From Harmothoe impar (Eukaryota; Annelida; Polychaeta; Phyllodocida; Polynoidae), in assembly GCA_947462335.1 (NCBI GenBank), contig OX381716.1, forward strand, positions 4,398,438-4,462,437: a DNA stretch of 64,000 nt, given 5' to 3'. The notes under the pieces are model-generated. The model saw only the letters and a list, made by a program, of their open reading frames with translations. It was not told the origin of the DNA and did not search any database. The position numbers and the translations under genes were made by a program. Below, one piece after another: positions 55,299 to 64,000 of the stretch; positions within the stretch are counted from its first letter, which is position 1; each line of letters opens with the position of its first letter.

Positions 55299-55867
55299 TA
55301 TCATAACAATTAAGACGCGCGATCTCTTAAAGTGTCACTTCTTCCTCCAGTCGCAGCTGATCGCCTCATCGAAGCACGTGATAAACAAAAAAAAAACACG
55401 AAGAGACACGCTTCTTCCTCTCGAGAGGAAGAAGCGTGTCTCTCGATTGAAAATCTTTTTTTCTTTTCTTTTCTTTTCTTTTTCTTTCTTAAAAGAGACA
55501 AACGCGCCCCTTAGAGTGCCCCCCCCCTAGAGTGCCCCCCTCCCCCCCTCCCCCCCCCCCACCACTCGCCCCATGCATCCTAAAAGCGCCCCCCTCCCCA
55601 TGCATCTTAAAAGGGCCCCCCTCCCCCCCTCCCCTCCTTCCCCCTTATACACTCTAAAGAACGCTTCTACCTAGTTCAATAAGTCACTTCCAGTCGCTCG
55701 TAAAACAATAAAAAATGAAAAAAAAACTTATATCGTGGTGTTTTTTATTAGTTTACCGAAAAAAAATAAGAGACTCACCTCCTCCTCCAAAAAAAAAAGA
55801 TATCACATTTTAAAGCCCGTGACCCCTTAAAGACGCTCATCTCTTCATTAAGTCGCGTGACGTCACT
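55231..55867. other. Right subterminal region
   Basis: Contains the subterminal inverted homology with 47,290-47,372 (55,231-55,340, interrupted by an A-run of about 28 at 55,271-55,298). A perfect 42-bp palindrome (55,402-55,443), C-rich sequence (55,520-55,640) and an AATAAA near 55,706 follow. No gene is evident. This segment has no counterpart at the left end. Confidence 0.7.
55402..55443. repeat. Perfect 42-bp loopless palindrome
   Basis: The arm AGAGACACGCTTCTTCCTCT extends one base to C and is followed directly by its exact reverse complement, centred on CTCGAG at 55,422/55,423. There is no loop and no mismatch. As RNA or extruded DNA it would form a 21-bp stem. It lies between poly-A and (T/C)-rich tracts. 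Confidence 0.95.
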
Positions 55868-56276
55868 TCTTCTTCTTCTTCTTCCGGTCACGTGATCAAT
55901 CAGGTCACTTCCGGTCACGTGATCCTCAATCAGGTCACTTCCGGTTGGCCATTAGGTCATGTGACGTCACTTCCGGTCACGTGACTCATCAGGTCACTTC
56001 CGGTCACGTGATCCTAAAGTAGGTCACTTCCGGTCCCCTAAGTAGGTCATATGACGTCACTTCCGGTCCATTAGTAGGTCATATGACCTCACTTCCGGTC
56101 ACGTGACCCAATGGCGGCCTCTGATTGGCTAACTAGGTCACGTGACGTCACCACTAATCCCCTAAGTAGGTCACTTCCGGTCACGTGACCAAATGGAGCC
56201 CTCTGATTGGCTGCAGGTCGATTGAGTAATAAACAGTACTTAACTATAGTCCCGTTCCGATACATACTATACTACT
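55868..56276 (-). repeat. Right terminal inverted repeat with regulatory-motif array
   Basis: This is the mirror of the left TIR, with nine CTTCCGG cores, seven CACGTG E-boxes, TGACGTCA sites and two 'ctgattggct' CCAAT-type boxes. It ends in ACTACT followed by the CATGCT duplication. The unit number differs from the left TIR, implying expansion or contraction of the arrays. Confidence 0.9.
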
Positions 56277-56282
56277 CATGCT
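56277..56282. repeat. Right target-site duplication CATGCT
   Basis: Identical to 46,745-46,750. Confidence 0.9.
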
Positions 56283-56700
56283 ACATGGCCAATTTTTAAG
56301 ATCGACAATCGACATGGGGACCCCCCATCCAGAGCCCCTACTGAGGGTGTGTCCCACGTGGTCTGCTGCCCGTCACATGGAGCAGTCACATGACATGGTT
56401 GTAGTCACATGACCTCCCTACACAAACCGTGCCCCGTGTTTACACTGGGCCTTGTCTGCCTTATCTCACCTAACCCTCACAGGGCAGCACACGGCATTAA
56501 TGCATCATGCTCTCATGATGCATCAATGCTGCACCCGCGAGTAACTCCCCGATTCCGTATGAAGGTATCATGGCTGCTCTGATGCACTCCGGTAGGCTCG
56601 GCATGATGCGCTAATGCAGGTCGGGTGAGATATACATACCAGTACTGCGTTGGTACACGGTGACGGAGAACCAAGATGCGGCCTTGGGGCTGTTAAAGGT
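56283..56700. repeat. Right flank: 'cgacatg' repeat remainder and 'GCAGCCCTGG' family
   Basis: 'acatggccaatttttaaga' and 'cgacatggggacc' continue the repeat broken by the element. 56,490-56,670 holds palindromic-family fragments ('catgatgcatcaatgctgca', 'cgcgagtaactcc'). Confidence 0.6.
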
Positions 56701-56874
56701 CTCACAGCACACAACAGGATGACACAGCCACAGGAAGGGACTTAGTTTATGGTGCTACATGTTTAAACAGAAAGGGGCAGAGCCAGAAACATGCCAGTAC
56801 ACACGTTTACAGCAACATTGTGTATCGATTGGACTGACGCACGTTTGGAGGATACTAGCAACTGAAACAGACGG

Positions 56875-57570
56875 AGGCAGGGACAGAGGTAGGGACAGGG
56901 GAAGGGACAGGGGCAAGGACAGGGGAGGGACAGATCGAGGCAGAGGCAGAGGCAGGGACAGCAGAGAGACAGGGGGGACAGGGGAGGGACAGGGGAGGGA
57001 CAGAGGCAGGGACAGAGGCAGGGACAGAGGCAGGGGAGGGACAGGGAAGGGACAGGGGAGGGGCAGAGAAATGGACAGGGGAAGGACAGGGGAGGGACAG
57101 GGGAGGGACAGGGGAGGGACAGGAGAGGGACAGAGGGAGGGGCAGGGACAGAGGCAGGGGAGGGACAGGGACGGGACAGGGGAGGGACAGGGAAGGGACA
57201 GGGGAGGGGGCAGAAACAGGGACAAGGGTAGGGACAGGGGCAGGGACAGCAGAGGGACAGCAGAGGGACAGGAGAGGGACAGAGGGAGGGACAGAGGGAG
57301 GGACAGGGGCAGAGACAGGGGAAGTGCAGGGGCAGAGACAGGGACAGGGGCAGGGACAGGGGCAGGGACAGGGGCAGGGACAGGGGGGCAGGGACAGGGA
57401 CAGGGGCAGGGAAAGGGGCAGGGACAGGGAAAGGGACAGAGGCAGGGACAGAGAAATGGACAGGGGAGGGACAGAGGCAGGGGCAGGTGCAGGGGGAGGG
57501 ACAGGGGGGATAGGGGCATAGACAGTGGCAGGGACAGGAGCATGGACAGAGGTAGGGATAGAGAAATGAA
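56875..57570. repeat. 'GGGACAGGGGCA' hexamer-based minisatellite
   Basis: About 700 bp built from 'gggaca', 'gaggca' and 'ggggca' hexamers on the plus strand, almost free of T. Frames through it encode GRDRGRDRG-type or PLSLPLSL-type repeats and are not genes. Confidence 0.95.
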
Positions 57571-58254
57571 GGATTCAGCAGCACACTACTAACCCCCTGT
57601 GGTAGCTAGAGGAACTTAATTTGTATGTCATTGGGCCCTACGATTCTTTATCTTTATAGTTGATTGCGTTCATGCTTTTTTTCACGGGCAAGATGTGTCC
57701 TCTGGGTCTCCTATCTGCTTATTGAACATCACACATCTGGCCATTCATTTCAAGCAACACGCTGAATATACCTCCACTAATAAGTGTGTAAGACATGGCC
57801 AAAGTTAGCTAACCTTAGGGTTTCAGAAGAGCATAATGTTATGTGAGATTTCCGCATTTGTTTAAGCTTACACATCTTGAAAATTATACCAGAAAGATGG
57901 AAGAGTGTCTAAATGGTGTGACTGTCCCAAACACTACCATATGTAGCACTGTACATCTCAGTATGAGGGGATCATGCATGACCTGTTCTGTTTAGGTCCA
58001 TGGGGCCGACACCTTTTAGTTCAATTTCCCCCACAGCATGGCGGGTCGCTATTCACCTCCTCTGACTCAGGTATGGCTGGACTACCTTCATAAGCTGCCC
58101 GTGTGAGCTGTGTACTTCTTCATCAACACACCAGGTGGAGCCACCAGGGGAGCCATTCTGAGGCACACAGGGGGAGTAATGTCCGTCTCTGAGAGCTGCA
58201 CGCCTGCCGCAGCCGTCAGCCCCAAGCTATCCCACAGCGACACACCTTTTCCAA
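57571..58254. other. Unassigned intergenic sequence
   Basis: No clear feature. An open frame around 58,110-58,250 ('FINTPGGATRGAILRHTGG') has good base composition but no recognisable domain and runs straight into a MITE. Confidence 0.35.
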
Positions 58255-58580
58255 GCTGCATCTTGCATACTCTCGTTTCCAAATCCTTCCAAAGGAAGGC
58301 TCTTGTGACAGCCAGTATGACCTTGAACTTGGAATTTTGCTGGGTTTGGGCAATCCCTGCTGGTAGCTTGGAACCAGTGGACAGGAACCAGAATGCATGA
58401 TGGTAGTTTTACCTGGATTTCCCATCATACTTTCTAGTTCCATTTCTGGTTCCTGTTTGCTGGTTCCAAGCAAACTACAGGGACTGCCTAAACCCATCAA
58501 AATCCAAGTTCAAGGTCATACTGGCTGTCCCCAGAGCCTTCCTTCTGAAGGGTTTGGGGAGGAGAGTACATCTCGCGCGG
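58255..58580. mobile_element. Long imperfect inverted-repeat element, copy 2
   Basis: The arms match the 23,990-24,375 element: 'actctcgtttccaaatcctt', 'gggcaatccctgctggtagc', 'cttggaaccag', then the mirrored 'ggttccaagcaaac', 'gccttccttctgaaggg' and 'ggagagta'. Confidence 0.7.
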
Positions 58581-58634
58581 GGATCATCGCTGGCAGTGTG
58601 TGCTCCCACTTAGGCACAAACATGATCAAAGTGC

Positions 58635-58860
58635 CCCTACATGGGTAAAAATCGACACGTGCGACACGGCAATACGGGGGTTTTAAAATCCGACACGTGC
58701 GACACGGGGGTTTTAAAAATCGACGGACTCAGAAAACCGTTAAAAAGGTGTGTAGAATGTATGGGATAAAAATCGACACAGTGACACAGCCTCCTATGCT
58801 AACATCGACACAGCGACATGGTCAAAAGTCTGGGTACCCATGTAGAGGCACATCAAACAT
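58635..58860. repeat. 'gtgtcgatttttaa' dispersed repeat, inverted copy
   Basis: 'acatgggtaaaaatcgacac', 'cacgtgcgacacgg' and a closing 'acccatgtagaggcac' mark this relative of 8,390-8,605. Confidence 0.55.
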
Positions 58861-58894
58861 GGCTGTGTCACACCAAATAGATCCAAATTGAAAG

Positions 58895-59175
58895 TCTATA
58901 ACTGGGTGCAATCTATAACTGGGTGCAATCTATGACTGGGTGCAATCTATAACTGGGTGCAATCTATGACCGGGTGCAATCTATAACTGGGTGTAATCTA
59001 TAACTGAGTGCAATCTATGACCGGGTGCAATCTATGACCGGGTGCAATCTATGATTGGGTGTAATCTATGACTGGGTGCAATCTATAACTGGGTGCAATC
59101 TATAACTGGGTGTAATCTATAACTTAGTGCAATCTATGACCGGGTGCAATCTATGACCGGGTGCAATCTATGATT
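58895..59175. repeat. 17-bp minisatellite
   Basis: About 16 units of TATAACTGGGTGCAATC with a 'tatgaccgg' variant. The unit is a diverged form of the 17-bp 'tatgaccgggtgccgtc' found in the arms of the 32,451-32,802 MITE. A 'ggctgtgtcacacc' terminus sits just upstream at 58,862. Confidence 0.9.
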
Positions 59176-59282
59176 GGCTTAAAGTGGCATAATATCCGAG
59201 CATATCCCACTCACAATTCTAGTACTGTTCTAGTCTACCATGTGGTTAAGTGCGATTGGTGAGAATGCCCCTTTAATGCTAT
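59176..59282. repeat. Dispersed 'aagtggcataat' repeat
   Basis: It matches 25,440-25,534 plus 25,829-25,860 without the MITE, so it is the empty-site copy. It is cut at 59,283 by the probable LTR. Confidence 0.65.
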
Positions 59283-59815
59283 TGTAGGGGCAATAATATC
59301 TATGTGTACTATCGGTTTGTGGTTTTGAGGCGGGAATGGCACAGCTCTTCGCTAGATGGCAACACCTGGGGTCCTGAGCCATGTCCCCGGTTGTGAGATC
59401 AGGTAGGGCACTCCACATGGCGCGCCGGTGGAGTGCCACGTCGACACTGCTCGGTCCGCAACCTGGGTATATGAGAGGCCGCAGCTGGCCACATCAGGGA
59501 GTTCGTCCAGGGATGAGCTCAGACCCACACACTTCGATAACTCTGTGACCCAGGCCCCTAAACCCCTCCTGCCTCTGGCTCTTGCACCAGCCCTTGTTGG
59601 GACAAGACCAGTCCAAACAGCTCTGCTAACTTTGAACCAGCGAGAACGCTGCTTGTGTACTTCAAACCTTGTCTGTGATTAACTTGTACATTATTTGAAT
59701 ACTACTTCGAGGCAGTGTTCGTATGAGATCCAAGGATTGATACTTGAATAAAACCTGTTGCATTCAAACCGAAATTAGGAACCTGTGTCCGTTTCATACT
59801 TTCACAACCCCTACA
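59283..59815 (+). mobile_element. Probable solo LTR (533 bp)
   Basis: Begins TGTAGGGG and ends CCCCTACA, a perfect 8-bp terminal inverted repeat of the TG...CA type. It contains 'gggtatatgag' (TATA-like, about 59,465) and 'gaataaaacctg' (AATAAA, about 59,747) about 70 bp before the 3' end, in the order expected of an LTR. No matching target duplication is visible, and no retroviral genes flank it. Confidence 0.6.
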
Positions 59816-60038
59816 ATGTAAAAAAAAAGCATCCATTGCCTTTTCCCGCACATTTCTGCTCTAGATAAACTGTTGTCTTTCTTGCTCTACTGATACAACA
59901 CTGAATGCATGAGAATAAATGGATAAAATGATGATAATAAATTATTTCTTACATTTCAGTAACCCCCGAGGAGTTAGACTGAGGCGTTGGGACACGTGCA
60001 GGTTAGGACAGGATGCCGGCAGCTAAGGTACCCAAACC
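59816..60038. other. Unique spacer
   Basis: About 220 bp without a recognised feature. Confidence 0.45.
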
Positions 60039-60885
60039 ATGCAACCATTAAACCACACATAACCATTAAACCACACATAACCATTAAACCACACATAACC
60101 ATTAAACCAAACATAACCATTAAACCACACACACAACCATTAAACCACACATAACCATTAAACCACACACAACCATTAAACCACACACAACCATTAAACC
60201 ACACACAACCATTAAACCACACACAACCATTAAACCACACATAACCATTAAACCACACACAACCATTAAACCACACATAACCATTAAACCACACACAACC
60301 ATTAAACCACACTTAACCATTAAACCACACATAACCATTAAACCACACACAACCATTAAACCACACACAACCATTAAACCACACACAACCATTAAACCAC
60401 ACATAACCATTAAACCACACACAACCATTAAACCACACATAACCATTAAACCACACACAACCATTAAACCACACATAACCATTAAACCACACACAACCAT
60501 TAAACCACACTTAACCATTAAACCACACTTAACCATTAAACCACACATAACCATTAAACCACACACAACCATTAAACCACACACAACCATTAAACCACAC
60601 ACAACCATTAAACCACACATAACATTAAACCACACACAACCATTAAACCACACATAACCATTAAACCACACTTAACCATTAAACCACACATAACCATTAA
60701 ACCACACACAACCATTAAACCACACACAACCATTAAACCACACATAACATTAAACCACACATAACCATTAAACCACACATAACCATTAAACCACACACAA
60801 CCATTAAACCACACATAACCATTAAACCACACACAACCATTAAACCACACATAACTATTAAACCACACATAACCATTAAACCCCC
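60039..60885. repeat. 18-bp minisatellite (ACCATTAAACCACACAYA)
   Basis: About 47 units of ACCATTAAACCACACACA or ...ACATA alternate in a quasi-regular pattern, with a few 'cactta' and 16-bp 'acattaaaccacac' variants. All open frames (MWFNGCVWFNGYV) are artefacts. Confidence 0.95.
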
Positions 60886-61494
60886 CATATACACCACCTT
60901 CATAGACTAGCCATCTTATTTTTTTTAGTAGTAGAATCGCGCATCTCTACCACTTGGAGACAGTCCAAAAACTAGGCTACTGCTCTAGAAAACAGAAATG
61001 CCTATCTTTTAACATTGGAGGCGACTTTGCGAGGCCCTAGCATGATTATGTACGGCTCCACGACCCTATACAAATTAAGTGAGTTCTTGAGCTTATCAGG
61101 CAATTTTGCACGTTTTATGACCAGTTGCACTGTTAATTCGCTTAAGTGAGCGATAATAGGGGGCACTACCGCTACAGTAAAAGTTATTATCAAAACAACT
61201 AATGATAAATATTGAGCTATACCATCAATATGCCTCAATATCTAGCACAATTTCTAATGATATTGATGGGGTTTGGAAGATCCAGTGAGTTATTATGGAT
61301 TCAAATTACGCAGCAGTAGTCTCGGGAGGACGCTGTCAAAGTGGCAAAAGTTGCGTGCACTGCTGAAACCTGTTCCCGGCGTTGGTGCTCTATTCTAGCC
61401 ACACTACTGGTACCATTACGTAAGCACTGAACGATTGCAGCGCCCCCTTATGTGTGAAAGTAGTGTATAACATGAACTCAGACATTAAAGTGGC
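60886..61494. other. Unassigned intergenic sequence
   Basis: No gene is supported. A 78-codon minus-strand frame (61,238-61,002) has a hydrophobic N-terminal half but no recognisable family. Confidence 0.35.
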
Positions 61495-61496
61495 TA

Positions 61497-61707
61497 CCGC
61501 AAACCCACTCTGATAAGCCGACCGTTTTTCGGAATATTTGGGGCCAGATTCGGCTTATAGCATCTCCTCAAAGTGGGGGTCAGCTTATAAGGGAGGTATT
61601 TTATCCAGTACATTGTAGTTTAAAGTTCTCTAAGTGACCCTGAATTTGGCTTATAGATTTCTCTCAAATTAGGGGTCGGCTTGTAACCGAGGTCAGAGGT
61701 TTTATGG
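61497..61707. mobile_element. MITE with TA duplication, relative of 18,017-18,239
   Basis: The ends CCGCAAACCC and GGTTTTATGG are flanked by TA (61,495-61,496 and 61,708-61,709). It contains repeated 'cggcttata' motifs like the 18-kb copy. Confidence 0.65.
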
Positions 61708-61987
61708 TATATCCGATTTTTAACAAATTTTGAATTCTACATAAAGACGTTCCATCTACTGTAAAAGTAGATTATTTGTGGGTTGGGGGATATTAAAATT
61801 GCATCCATGGCCAGTGTTATCTCAAAAAGTGGGTTCAATGGGGTCCGATCACGGTCCTCTACTGTGTAATTTCAATGGGGGGAATAAAATCGTGCACAAT
61901 TTTATTCCAAAATGACCATATCTGGGGCAATAAAATCAAATTAGAGCAAAATCTGAGGGAATAAAGAGGATTGGAGTAGATAGGGAG

Positions 61988-62370
61988 TTAAAGCGACATG
62001 GTCCGATGATTAGGGTTCAAAAACCAATTTTGCTAAAAATGAATGACAATTTTCCCTATGGCCATACTTCATGTGCTCGCTACTTTATTTTATCTCATCA
62101 CCTATAATTCAGCTTAAAATCTGACTAATTATCAGATTATGGCTCAATTTACAAATTTTGGAGTGCACGCTATAATTCCCCCATTGAATAAACACTGTAA
62201 AATACTACACTTGGGCCATGTCGGACCCTCCAATTTGGCTCTTATTGCCCATAGATACAATGTAACATTTTATTGGGCCCTATTCTCCAAATATGATATT
62301 GTACTTACATCTGAAACACCTTAAAGCAGGATTTAAAACATGAAAAAAAAGTAGGACCATGTCACTTTAA
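61988..62370. mobile_element. MITE with TTAA ends, copy B
   Basis: Begins TTAAAGCGACATGGTCCGAT and ends 'aggaccatgtcactttaa'. Interior landmarks ('gagtgcacgctataattccc', 'aacactgtaaaatac') match 20,576-20,915. Confidence 0.75.
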
Positions 62371-63122
62371 TTGTGTTATATATACGAAAACATTCTTACT
62401 CGTTTTTATGAAAATTTATTTTTGGTCCCAGACATTGGATGTACTAACTTTGATTGAAATTAACAACCTGGTTAAACAAGCCCTTCTTGACACGATACAT
62501 GAGAACACCTAGTTGTATAGAAAAAGCCTGTCAAAACTTTACCATGTTTTTGGTTAAACTGGGAATTTTGTCATCTAACACGGCCAAATTTGTTTGCGAG
62601 ACTTGCGCCACTTGCATGCAAGAAAATGTTATTTCCGAATCGTCCAGTATTTCATTTTTTCATCTGGTTAGGACCCCAATAACAGTAAAACTGATGGTCC
62701 TATTATTTCTTTGTTTGCTACAGAAATGCAGGTTTATAAACTGGTATAATTTATAAATGTCTGAATATAACAAAGTTAAATACTTATCATGACGCTTACA
62801 GCCAAAGCTAATGTACTGGTACTAAGTTACCCTATTGTTTATTCTTTGTATAAAACATGGACTATTTTACATCATTTTTAAATGGAAATGCTGAATATGA
62901 AGTCAGGTAGAGTATAACACTGAGCCTCATATTTTGCTAACGGCGAATAACCAGCCCCCGTATTTCCTCAAACCTCCGTATTTCCTCAAACCTCCGTATT
63001 TTTACTGGATTATCGTTCAATGGTTTTCTTTTTTAACAAATTAATATATTTTAATCAAAAACAAATCATGTATATTTATCAAACTTCTATGGCAAATAAA
63101 GAAAAGTCTTGTTGTTAACAAG
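62371..63122. other. Unassigned sequence, probably intronic
   Basis: AT-rich, with no recognised feature. It contains a small tandem 'tttcctcaaacctccgta' at about 62,963-63,000. It leads into the acceptor of the next exon. Confidence 0.4.
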
Positions 63123-63241
63123 GTGTCAGCGGTGGACCTGGGAGGCGGGGAGACTAACGCGGGGGCCGCCCAGACCGTGTCCCGGGCCTCCTCCATAGAG
63201 ACCACCAAGGGCAGCCTGGCTCAGCTCTTCACACAGAGGTC
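63123..63241 (+). CDS. Single internal exon of an unidentified host gene
   Basis: A GC-rich 119-bp open block ends at a strong donor (ggtc|gtaagtac, GT at 63,242). An acceptor AG lies at 63,121-63,122, with an alternative at 63,128-63,129. The frame reads 'VSAVDLGGGETNAGAAQTVS' then 'RASSIETTKGSLAQLFTQRS'. It stays open throughout, with high GC at third positions, unlike the surrounding AT-rich DNA. I do not recognise the family. No partner exon is visible in the window, so the rest of the gene probably lies to the right, or far upstream across long introns. Confidence 0.55.
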
Positions 63242-63249
63242 GTAAGTAC

Positions 63250-63619
63250 ACCACCTTATTCTCCATGGAGGACACTGATATTCCTAGGCTCCTTATATGC
63301 CCAACCTCTCAGTCACTAGTGCCTAACCTAGTTAGTCATTTTTTGGCTCCCTATAAGGCCAACATAGGTCAGTTATTATTGTCAGGTTGGTCACTACTGA
63401 CCAACCCACCTTAGTCTTTTTAGTTCCAGGGGGAGCCACTGAGTGGTCATGACAGCTGGCCCCATCTAGTGGTATACAAATTAAACACACCAATGATGAA
63501 CCTAGGTTAGCCACTATTGACTGACCCCCTCGGTCATTTTTGAATATAACTTTGCCATAATGACTAACACTCATATGACCAACCTAGGATAGTCAATCTA
63601 TGGATTTTCAGTGTATAGC
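63250..63619. repeat. Degenerate 'gaccaacctaggttagtcat' tandem repeat
   Basis: Loosely repeated units with 'cctaacctagttagtcattt', 'ccaacataggtcagttatt', 'cctaggttagccactattga' and 'ccaacctaggatagtcaat'. Probably intronic. Confidence 0.55.
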
Positions 63620-63920
63620 CGTGCCTTTGAGTTAACCAAAGAGGTTCATATTTCACTCCTGCCGTGAAATAACCAATGTCCGTGTTTCACGACGCTATGC
63701 CATAATCAATGATGGTTTGCTTACATTTGTACGGTGTAGAAAAGAGCTTTTTTAGGCTCCCCCTATCATAATTTTGGTATTTTGAATCGAAAAAGATAAA
63801 AAATAAATACAAAGGAACACTCGTTTAAGCCTGGCGCCTTGTGATATGCGGCCCAATCTTCAACTTGTGAAACAACCCAGGCTACATACCTAAACTTGTG
63901 GACCTTTGTCTTTTAATTAC
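63620..63920. repeat. 'caaaggttcacgag' dispersed family, copy 4
   Basis: Shares 'cgtgaaataaccaatgtccg', 'ggtttgcttacatttg', 'caaaggaacactcgttt' and 'acttgtggacctttgtct' with 27,440-27,815. Confidence 0.6.
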
Positions 63921-64000
63921 ACTACCTAATGTTACTACATGTATCAGTACGATCCTGTGTTAAGAGAATGAAGGAAAATGTACCGACCTGGGTCTGGTAT

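Larger units (their letters stand above)
46751..56276. mobile_element. Complete 9.5-kb Polinton-like element lacking integrase and capsid genes
   Basis: The element is bounded by long terminal inverted repeats that begin AGTAGTATAGTATGTATCGG and by perfect 6-bp CATGCT duplications. It encodes a protein-primed-type family B DNA polymerase and a protein with two PC4-like domains (both minus strand), and a tandem death-domain protein (plus strand). Known Polintons/Mavericks and adintoviruses are usually 15-20 kb or more. They also carry a retrovirus-like integrase, an FtsK/HerA-type packaging ATPase, an adenovirus-like protease and double-jelly-roll capsid proteins; I find none of these here. 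The 1-kb control region and the 55.2-56.3-kb segment leave no room for them. All frames are open and the outer 59 bp of the two TIRs are identical, which suggests a young insertion. It may depend on integrase supplied in trans, or represent a capsid-less replicon lineage. Confidence 0.9.

Noticed and set aside
55310..55514. Lys/Arg/Glu-rich frames on both strands over the 42-bp palindrome
   Set aside because: They arise from A-rich tracts and the palindrome itself, with no conserved sequence.
56755..57592. Open frames of 262-277 codons on both strands
   Set aside because: They are hexamer-repeat artefacts ('gggaca' units) with no non-repetitive domain.
59974..60868. Frames encoding MWFNGCVWFNGYV repeats
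   Set aside because: Direct reading of the 18-bp array on the minus strand.
60039..60885. Telomeric or interstitial telomere repeat
   Set aside because: The ACCATTAAACCACAC unit is not a TTAGGG-type or TTAGG-type telomere repeat.

Overview
The window is non-coding-rich metazoan nuclear DNA. It is dominated by minisatellites, small inverted-repeat transposons (MITEs), a SINE, truncated LINE 3' ends and a probable solo LTR. Host coding sequence is sparse: part of a secreted coiled-coil/fibrinogen-related gene near 15 kb, and one unassigned exon near 63.2 kb. A fibrinogen-related gene, heavy minisatellite content and an inserted element carrying a death-domain gene fit a marine invertebrate such as an amphioxus or a lophotrochozoan. 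This is an inference, and I cannot name the species.

The centrepiece is a complete 9,526-bp inserted element at 46,751-56,276. It is bounded by a perfect 6-bp target-site duplication (CATGCT at 46,745-46,750 and 56,277-56,282). Its terminal inverted repeats are about 400-480 bp, and their outermost 59 bp are identical. The ends are 5'-AG...CT-3'. A 6-bp duplication, AG/CT ends and a protein-primed-type family B DNA polymerase are hallmarks of Polinton/Maverick (adintovirus-like) elements. However, the element has only three recognisable genes: a 1,379-aa DNA polymerase (minus strand), a roughly 531-aa low-complexity protein ending in two PC4-like single-stranded-DNA-binding domains (minus strand), and a 248-aa protein made of two death domains (plus strand). 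I see no integrase, packaging ATPase, maturation protease or capsid gene. All three reading frames are open, the polymerase active-site motifs are intact, and two genes have good TATA boxes. It reads as a young, reduced, capsid-less and integrase-less Polinton-like element that keeps replication functions (polymerase plus ssDNA-binding protein) and one gene that probably acts on host cell-death or innate signalling.

Layout. 1-14.8 kb: dispersed repeats, one Harbinger-like MITE, one LINE 3' end and a 23-bp minisatellite. 14.9-16.85 kb: fibrinogen-related gene pieces and a 41-42-bp minisatellite that begins at its stop codon. 18-35 kb: several MITE families (TA, TTAA, TAA/TTA and TTGA target sites), simple-sequence arrays, a tRNA-derived SINE, a 50-bp tandem array and a second LINE 3' end. 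35.9-46 kb: minisatellites, including a roughly 4.5-kb array split by a roughly 0.94-kb insertion. 46.0-46.75 kb: dispersed repeats into which the element inserted. 46.75-56.28 kb: the element. 56.3-64 kb: more minisatellites, MITEs, a probable solo LTR and one isolated exon.

Within the element, the two minus-strand genes form a replication block. The death-domain gene diverges from them across a roughly 1-kb control region with triplicated repeats and TATA boxes. The TIRs carry dense arrays of CACGTG, CCGGAAG, TGACGTCA and CCAATCAG motifs and could act as promoters or enhancers for inward transcription.
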